DNA of 9,315 bases, taken from Chloroflexota bacterium. Its GTDB lineage: Bacteria > Chloroflexota > Anaerolineae > UBA7937 > JACPPX01. Location: NCBI GenBank assembly GCA_016190785.1, contig JACPPX010000105.1, positions 1 to 9,315 of the forward strand, given 5' to 3'. Within the stretch, counting starts at the first letter, position 1, and every line of letters begins with the position of its first letter. This document shows positions 4,849 to 9,315 of the stretch, in pieces. The notes beneath the pieces were generated by a model, which was not told the origin of the DNA, did no database searches, and saw nothing but the letters and a program-made list of their open reading frames with translations. The position numbers were made by a program, and so were the translations under genes.

Positions 4849-6654
4849 TTATCTCAGCGGCCAGAATATAGAAACCAGAATTAGGATTACTGCCCCCACC
4901 ATAACCGCTAGCAGGGCTCCTACCCGGGCGTAGTCGCCGAGACGGTAATTTCCCGGTCCCATAATCAACAGGTTGGCCGGGTGGCTGATGGGAGTCAAGA
5001 ATCCACAGGATGCAGCCAAAGCCACGGCCATAGCCATGCCATGGGGATCGGAACCGAGGTCCCGCGCCCAGGATATTGCCAAGGGAGCCAGGAGTACTGC
5101 GGTTGCTGCCCCTCCCATCCCCTGAGTCAGAAGAAGAGCCAGGGAGAAAAGTCCGGCCAATACCAGAAAAGGCCCTCCCCATCGCAAAGGGGTTACCAAG
5201 GTAGAGGTCAATAAATCCGCGGCCCCGCTTTCTTGGATGGCTGTACCCAAGGGAAGAAGTCCGGCGATGAGGACCAGCGTCCTCCAGTCTATAGCCTGAT
5301 ATGCTTCCTCGGTACTTAGACATCCGGAAAGCACTAGAAGGGCCGCGGCTAAGAGGGAAGCGAGGGAGAGTGGCAAAAAGCCCAAAAGGACGAGGAACAA
5401 AGCCAGGCTGGTGATCCCCACTGCCCAGCCGGCTTTTTCCCGGCGGGGAGGAAAAGCCATTCCTTCCAAGACCAGAAAGTCAGGGTCTCTTTGCAAAAGC
5501 CAGATCTTCTCCCAAGGCCCCTGCAGGAGCAGGGCATCCCCCATCTGCAGGGCAACCTCGGAAAGCCGCGTACGCCGCGGCCCTCCTCCTCGCCACAGGG
5601 CCAGGACATTGAATCCATACTTTTCCCGGAAATTTATTTCTTTCAGGGTTTTTCCGGCCAAAGCGGAACGAGGGGCCAGGGTGGCTTCCACAATCCCAAT
5701 ATCCATAGACTCCAAAGCGCGGCGGGGTACCTCCACTTCTGCTTCGACCTCCAATTTCTGGGGCTCCAAAAATTGTTGGATATCCTCCAACTTCCCCTCC
5801 ACCAGCAAGAGGTCCTGAGCCTGGAGGATCTGCCATTTCGGGGGAGCGATGATCGTGCTCCCGTTGCGGATAATAGCCAAGATATGCAACCCCATTGCTT
5901 CCCCCACCTGCCCCGCGGCGATGCTCTGCCCCGCCAGGGGGGACTCTGGCAAAATTCGCACCTCCAGCACCCGTTCTTGCAAGCGGTAGATTTCGGTCAA
6001 TTGGCGGCGGAGCCGCAAAGAGATGGGAAGTTTTTCTTCCGCGGCTCTCTCCGGAAGAAACCGCGGCCCAAGGAGGGCAAGAACAGTTATTCCCAGGGCC
6101 GCGGTGGGAAGACCTATGGCCGCAAAATCCTGGAAAGAAAAGGGCTGGAGGCCTTGGGTGGCCAGGATCTCACTCACCAGCAGGTTGGGGGTGGTGAAGA
6201 GAGTGGCCATGCCCCCCAGAAGGGAACCGAAGGAAAGGGGGATTAGAAGTTTGGAAAGATTTATCCCCGCCCGCCGGGCCACTCCCGCCACCGGGGGCAG
6301 GAGGATGGCTACCACCCCGATAGTCTGCATAAAAAGGGAGAGAAATCCTCCCGCCAGAGCAATGGCCGCCACTAGCTTCCCCTCCTGGGATCCGGAGGTC
6401 CGCAAAAGAGCGGTGCCCAGTCTATCCGCAGCTCCGGTGCGGGCCAGGGCCGCGCTGATAACAAAGATGCCCCCTACCGCAACCACCGCTGGGCTGCTGA
6501 ACCCGGCCAAGGCCTGTTGAGGAGTTACGAGTCCGGTTATCCCCAAGACGAGGAGGACCAAAATCGCTATCAGATCCGGACGGAACCGCCCTCCTAGTAA
6601 AAGGAGAAGGGCGGCGGCCAAAATGAGGAGGGCCAAAAGGGGAGGAGAAATCAT
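4849..6654 (-). CDS. SLC13-family (DASS) permease with two RCK_C/TrkA_C domains
   Basis: A 601-residue inner-membrane transporter of the divalent anion:sodium symporter family, whose members carry dicarboxylates, sulfate or phosphate. The N-terminal transmembrane half (1-200) is followed by a soluble insert with two RCK_C/TrkA_C-like domains: about 229-296 (VRILPESPLAGQSI...) and 320-388 (LAPRSALAGKTLKEI...). A second transmembrane half covers about 408-601. The two inverted substrate/Na+ motifs lie at TTPNLL (154-159) and SHPANLL (557-563), in place of the common SNT/TPPN forms. RCK_C domains usually bind small ligands such as nucleotides and may gate transport. The substrate is not deducible. 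The start ATG is 3 nt after the USP stop with only AGGA almost touching the ATG, so translation is probably coupled. No terminator is evident between the stop and 4760. Confidence 0.9.
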   Translation of the reverse strand: MISPPLLALLILAAALLLLLGGRFRPDLIAILVLLVLGITGLVTPQQALAGFSSPAVVAVGGIFVISAALARTGAADRLGTALLRTSGSQEGKLVAAIALAGGFLSLFMQTIGVVAILLPPVAGVARRAGINLSKLLIPLSFGSLLGGMATLFTTPNLLVSEILATQGLQPFSFQDFAAIGLPTAALGITVLALLGPRFLPERAAEEKLPISLRLRRQLTEIYRLQERVLEVRILPESPLAGQSIAAGQVGEAMGLHILAIIRNGSTIIAPPKWQILQAQDLLLVEGKLEDIQQFLEPQKLEVEAEVEVPRRALESMDIGIVEATLAPRSALAGKTLKEINFREKYGFNVLALWRGGGPRRTRLSEVALQMGDALLLQGPWEKIWLLQRDPDFLVLEGMAFPPRREKAGWAVGITSLALFLVLLGFLPLSLASLLAAALLVLSGCLSTEEAYQAIDWRTLVLIAGLLPLGTAIQESGAADLLTSTLVTPLRWGGPFLVLAGLFSLALLLTQGMGGAATAVLLAPLAISWARDLGSDPHGMAMAVALAASCGFLTPISHPANLLIMGPGNYRLGDYARVGALLAVMVGAVILILVSIFWPLR

Positions 6655-6657
6655 TTC

Positions 6658-7479
6658 CTAATCTTTGGGTCGGACTACGAGGACCGGCCGGTCGGTTCCC
6701 AGGACCACCTGGCGGGTGATATCGTCCAACAGAAAACGATAAAGCCCGGAGGCTTGATGGGCGCCGATGACGATCAGATCATAGTCCCCTTCCTGAGCCT
6801 CGCCCAGGATCTCGTCTACCACCAACCCGCGGCGGATGCGGGCCTCTCCCTCCACTCCCACCTCCTTTAGCATCTCTAGCCCGCTCTGAAGATGCAGGGC
6901 CTCCCGGGTACCTTGGCTAACCAGCACTTCGAAAGAGGCTTCTAGTTCCTCCGCCCCCGATCTTGCGGAGAGGGGGAGCTGGGACATAACATGGAGCAGG
7001 GTTGCCGGGGCCTCCGCCAAGCGGGCAATCCGGCCCCCGAATCTAATATCCAGCTCACTAGGTTCTCCCCCCGCGGTACAGATCAGGATTCTTTCTAGGG
7101 TCGGCCGGCCGCGACGGACAATGAGCACCGGGATAGGGGCGTTCTCCACTATCCGGGCCGCAGTGGAACCCAGGAGAAAGCGGGTAATTCCCCGCCGCCC
7201 CCTGGCTCCTAGAATCACTAACTCGTAATCCCCCTTTTCTATTTCGCGGAGGATCTCTTCTGCCGCGTGGCCGCGACGGACTAGGGTTTCCAGGTTGGGC
7301 ACTTCCCCCAATATCTCACTGGCCCGGGAAAGGACTTCTTTGATTTTTTCCTCCTCCCCCCAGGACTCGGCCACTCCCATGATCTTCACTGGGTCCTGGG
7401 ATTTCTGGGCAATGAAACCCCCGAAACGCAGGGCATCTTCGGCGTGGAGTGAACCATCGGTGCAGATCAAGATTTTCAT
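6658..7479 (-). CDS. Tandem universal stress protein (two USP domains)
   Basis: A 273-residue cytoplasmic protein with two UspA folds. Domain 1 (about 1-123) begins MKILICTDGS and carries a complete ATP-binding motif G-2x-G-9x-G-S (G91, G94, G104, S105), so it should bind ATP. Domain 2 (about 128-271) has GAHQASGLYRFLLDDIT (239-255) at the same place: the second Gly is Gln and the final GS is DD, so nucleotide binding is probably lost or altered. The start is ATG 7479 because GAGGTGG lies 5 nt upstream. An in-frame GTG at 7488 lies within that ribosome site and is rejected. The gap to the upstream transporter gene is 10 nt and to the downstream SLC13 gene 3 nt. USPs next to transporters often regulate them by binding ATP; that role here is inference. 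Confidence 0.93.
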   Translation of the reverse strand: MKILICTDGSLHAEDALRFGGFIAQKSQDPVKIMGVAESWGEEEKIKEVLSRASEILGEVPNLETLVRRGHAAEEILREIEKGDYELVILGARGRRGITRFLLGSTAARIVENAPIPVLIVRRGRPTLERILICTAGGEPSELDIRFGGRIARLAEAPATLLHVMSQLPLSARSGAEELEASFEVLVSQGTREALHLQSGLEMLKEVGVEGEARIRRGLVVDEILGEAQEGDYDLIVIGAHQASGLYRFLLDDITRQVVLGTDRPVLVVRPKD

Positions 7480-7484
7480 GGTTA

Positions 7485-7491
7485 CCACCTC
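7485..7491 (-). promoter_or_regulatory. Ribosome binding site that fixes the USP start
   Basis: GAGGTGG on the minus strand is followed after TAACC by the ATG at 7479. It overlaps the TGA stop (7490-7492) of the upstream transporter gene, so ribosomes ending there can restart on the USP gene. It also rules out the upstream in-frame GTG as start, because that GTG is part of the site. Confidence 0.8.
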
Positions 7492-8539
7492 ACAAAATTA
7501 ATAGGGCTATGGGCAACAGAAGCGAGACCAGAACAAAAACAAATAGATAGAGACGAGAACGGTTGATAGCATTCACCACACTGGTCAAGATCCGCTTGTA
7601 GTGAGTGTAAGAGAAGAGCAAGATAGCTAGAGAAACCAGACCGATGCTCACTATATCCACCACCACGATGGTGACTGCAGGCGGGTTATTGAGCAGGACA
7701 GCCACTACCAAGGTATCACTAAGAGTGGCGATATTGGCCCCCATGATATAGGGGATGACGTTCTCCTGTTGCACATAGCCGCGGGCGGAGAGGGGGACGA
7801 GGATGCTGAGCGATACCGAAACCGATGGAGAAATAGTAGTGATCGCCAGACCCAACAAAAACATGACCACCGGGCGGTAGATCAGGTAGGCGGCCTGTGC
7901 AAAACCGGTCCGTTGCAGATTGACTTTGGGCAGGGAGCGGTCGAAAAGGTTTAGGCTGAACAGTATCAGCCCGATCCCCATCACAAATAACACTGCTGCG
8001 GGCAGAAAAGAAGCCAGAGGTTCTAATAGGGGATTGAAGACTTGTTCCAGGAAAGAGGTAATCTCCGTCCCCGGACCAAACTGCACAAAATCCAGGAGGT
8101 GGTAGGTCAGAAGAAAATAACCCAGGACCAAACCCGGAAAATAAATGGTGGCCGTGACCAAAAGGGAGAGTAGACCCATGACCATGCTCTGCCGCCGTTC
8201 ATGGCCGCGCACTGTATACAGAAACCCCACCAAAAGGACGATGAAGGCTGCTCCCAGCCGGGAGCCGGAGATCATCATAAAAGCCTGGATTTGATCCAGG
8301 GCCCCGGCATCGAAGAAGGTCAGGGCCGAAGCCGCCACCGGGGAGCCGCTGAGGATCAGATAAGAGAACAGCCAGCCAAAACCCAGAGCATTCAGGGGGT
8401 GCTCCACCCGGAAGAATTGGACGGCAAAGGGAGCCACTGCTCGGGCGCCCTCTTTCAAGAGGAGTATGGCCAGGATGAATAAATAGAGGCTGGCCAGTAG
8501 GAAGATGATCTTGGTTATCCGCCGTCGGATTTTCTTCAC
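7490..8539 (-). CDS. Na+/phosphate cotransporter-like membrane protein (divergent)
   Basis: A 349-residue protein with many hydrophobic helices, resembling the Na/Pi cotransporter (NptA/SLC34) family. Two inverted repeats are recognisable: NALGFGWLFSYLILSGSPVAAS (start 50) with SGSRLGAAF (91-99), and RPVVMFLLGLAITTISPSVSVS (start 222) with MGANIATLSDTL (266-277). In classical members each repeat holds QSSS and GANIGTT. Here the Gln is absent in both (SGSP 64-67, SPSV 237-240), so phosphate specificity is uncertain. No C-terminal PhoU domain is present and the protein ends right after its last helix, shorter than relatives with PhoU tails. The start is GTG 8539, supported by GAGGTGA (complement of 8550-8556), 10 nt upstream. 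The gap from the HD gene is 3 nt. Membrane topology could be of another ion carrier fold, but the repeat pattern favours Na/Pi. Confidence 0.8.
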   Translation of the reverse strand: MKKIRRRITKIIFLLASLYLFILAILLLKEGARAVAPFAVQFFRVEHPLNALGFGWLFSYLILSGSPVAASALTFFDAGALDQIQAFMMISGSRLGAAFIVLLVGFLYTVRGHERRQSMVMGLLSLLVTATIYFPGLVLGYFLLTYHLLDFVQFGPGTEITSFLEQVFNPLLEPLASFLPAAVLFVMGIGLILFSLNLFDRSLPKVNLQRTGFAQAAYLIYRPVVMFLLGLAITTISPSVSVSLSILVPLSARGYVQQENVIPYIMGANIATLSDTLVVAVLLNNPPAVTIVVVDIVSIGLVSLAILLFSYTHYKRILTSVVNAINRSRLYLFVFVLVSLLLPIALLIL

Positions 8540-8542
8540 TGG

Positions 8543-9166
8543 CTAAAACTCACCTCTTATCTCCCCTTCCAGACATTGGAAGAAATCAACCATAAAGCGA
8601 TGACGCTCGGCGGCTATGCGTCGTGCCGTTATGGTGAAGAGATTATCCTTCAGGAGGCGGAGTTTGAGGATGTATTCGAAATTAGGGGTATGCTCCCCGC
8701 TCAGGTTCTCCCGGCCCAGGCTGTAACCGGGAGGCATCTCCGCCCACAGCCGCTGTCCATACTTTCCCGCCACAGCATAAGCGCGAGCAATGCCGATGGC
8801 TCCTATAGCATCCAGTTTGTCGGCATCGTAGAGTATCCGTGCTTCGAGGGTCAGTGGCTCTGGTCCCGCTCGAAAGCGATGGCTGAGGATGGCCTCTCTA
8901 ACTCTTTCTATCCGATCCTCCGGCCACCCCTTAGCGGCCAGGATAGAGCGCGCCATATCCGCGGAGGTTTGCGCATGGTCCAGACCTCGCTCCTCGTCAC
9001 CTCGGCCAATATCATGGAGGAGGACTGCCGCCCGCAGGACTTCCAGATCCGCCCTCTCCTCGGCCCCGATCTTTTCGGCCAGGGCCAGGACCCGCAGGAC
9101 ATGTTCAAAGTCATGGGCTGGGTCAGTACCCTCGTAATATGCTTTGGCCTCCTCGACAGAGATCAC
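8543..9166 (-). CDS. HD-domain metal-dependent phosphohydrolase
   Basis: A 207-residue soluble HD-superfamily protein of the YedJ-like type. The metal-ligand pattern is complete: H22 in HDFEHV, H51-D52 in LLHDIG, H64 in DHAQTSADMA, H96 in ILSHRF, and D116 in YDADKLDAIGAIGIARAY. Such enzymes hydrolyse phosphate esters of nucleotides or related molecules; the substrate of this subgroup is unknown. The start is GTG 9166, with AGGAG (complement of 9174-9178) 7 nt upstream. That site lies inside the last codons of the mutS2 gene, whose stop is 3 nt from this start. It is followed after 3 nt by the Na/Pi-like gene, so it is embedded in one transcript with a MutS2 gene ahead and transport genes behind. 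The functional link is not obvious. Confidence 0.92.
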   Translation of the reverse strand: MISVEEAKAYYEGTDPAHDFEHVLRVLALAEKIGAEERADLEVLRAAVLLHDIGRGDEERGLDHAQTSADMARSILAAKGWPEDRIERVREAILSHRFRAGPEPLTLEARILYDADKLDAIGAIGIARAYAVAGKYGQRLWAEMPPGYSLGRENLSGEHTPNFEYILKLRLLKDNLFTITARRIAAERHRFMVDFFQCLEGEIRGEF

Positions 9167-9169
9167 CCT

Positions 9170-9315
9170 CTAGCTCCTGGCAACCAACTCCACCACGGTT
9201 ACCCCTTCCCCCCCCTCCTGCTCTTCTGCACCTTGCACCGAAGCAACTAGGGGATGGCGAGATAATTCTTGGCGGACCAGACGACGCAGGGTACCGGTGC
9301 CGCGGCCGTGGAGGA
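9170..9315 (-). CDS. mutS2: MutS2 C-terminal Smr domain (5' end outside window)
   Basis: The minus strand encodes the last 47 residues of a Smr-domain protein: LHGRGTGTLRRLVRQEL, then SRHPLV, an acidic Gly/Glu stretch, and VTVVELVARS before TAG (9170-9172). HGxGTGxLR is the core Smr motif, and the HPLV...EGG.GVTVVEL ending is the usual end of MutS2. MutS2 acts in suppression of recombination and in rescue of collided ribosomes, with Smr as the nuclease-like domain. The rest of the gene, including the ATPase, lies beyond the window, so a stand-alone Smr protein is not excluded. The coding strand has a run of eight G (complement of 9208-9215) about 14 codons before the stop. The HD gene begins 3 nt after the stop. 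Confidence 0.85.
   Translation of the reverse strand, partial: LHGRGTGTLRRLVRQELSRHPLVASVQGAEEQEGGEGVTVVELVARS

Noticed and set aside
5491..6246. Long plus-strand frame antisense to the SLC13 gene
   Set aside because: Composition is Gln/Gly/Arg/Pro-rich with no domain. It mirrors codon bias of the real gene on the other strand.
8576..9250. 224-codon plus-strand frame antisense to the HD gene and mutS2 end
   Set aside because: The opposite strand has a complete HD ligand set and an Smr motif. This frame shows no family resemblance.
1..9315. Mobile element, defence island, CRISPR array or new multigene system
   Set aside because: No transposase, integrase, direct or inverted repeats, spacer array or toxin-antitoxin-like pair was found. 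Nearly every gene belongs to a housekeeping or common transporter family.

Overview
This window reads like an ordinary chromosomal segment from a free-living bacterium, most likely a member of the Chloroflexota (Anaerolineae-like). That placement is inferred from four things: a DUF6391 protein, a LexA whose operator is of the Gram-positive type (GAAC-N4-GTTC), a short RRM protein with a Gly-rich tail, and a small one-helix membrane protein with a Pro/Thr-rich tail. The sequence is moderately GC-rich, densely packed, and has strong GGAGG/GAGGTG ribosome binding sites with frequent GTG/TTG starts. I see no transposase, phage gene, integrase, CRISPR array, tRNA or rRNA.

Left part, plus strand (1-2389): the 3' end of nadD (NAD synthesis), a DUF6391 membrane protein and holA (DNA polymerase III delta) are closely spaced and probably co-transcribed. 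A near-consensus sigma-70 promoter just after holA drives a GTG-started RNA-binding protein (RRM plus RGG/GYGG tail) behind a leader of about 97 nt. A strong intrinsic terminator follows.

Middle (2390-4548): lexA (minus) and a CCA-adding/poly(A)-polymerase family nucleotidyltransferase gene (plus) are divergent. The lexA promoter is a perfect TTGACA-17-TATAAT with a palindromic SOS box inside the spacer, so autorepression is readable from the sequence. The nucleotidyltransferase gene has an extended -10 (TGC-TATAAT) ending 7 nt before its ATG and no Shine-Dalgarno sequence, which predicts a leaderless mRNA. A strong bidirectional terminator closes this unit.

Right part, minus strand (4547-9315): a tight operon runs leftwards: mutS2 3' end (Smr domain), an HD-domain phosphohydrolase, a divergent Na+/phosphate-cotransporter-like protein, a tandem universal stress protein and an SLC13-type permease with two RCK_C/TrkA_C domains. 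Gaps are 3, 3, 10 and 3 nt. After 89 nt comes a small one-helix membrane protein ending at the bidirectional terminator. The USP between two anion-transporter-like genes, one carrying ligand-sensing domains, suggests a regulated ion/anion transport module. The substrate cannot be read from the sequence.

Nothing here amounts to a clearly new defence or mobile system. The best leads are the leaderless nucleotidyltransferase gene next to lexA, the HxxEH-containing DUF6391 protein, the transporter-USP-transporter cassette with degenerate motifs, and the orphan anti-SD match in the rbp leader.
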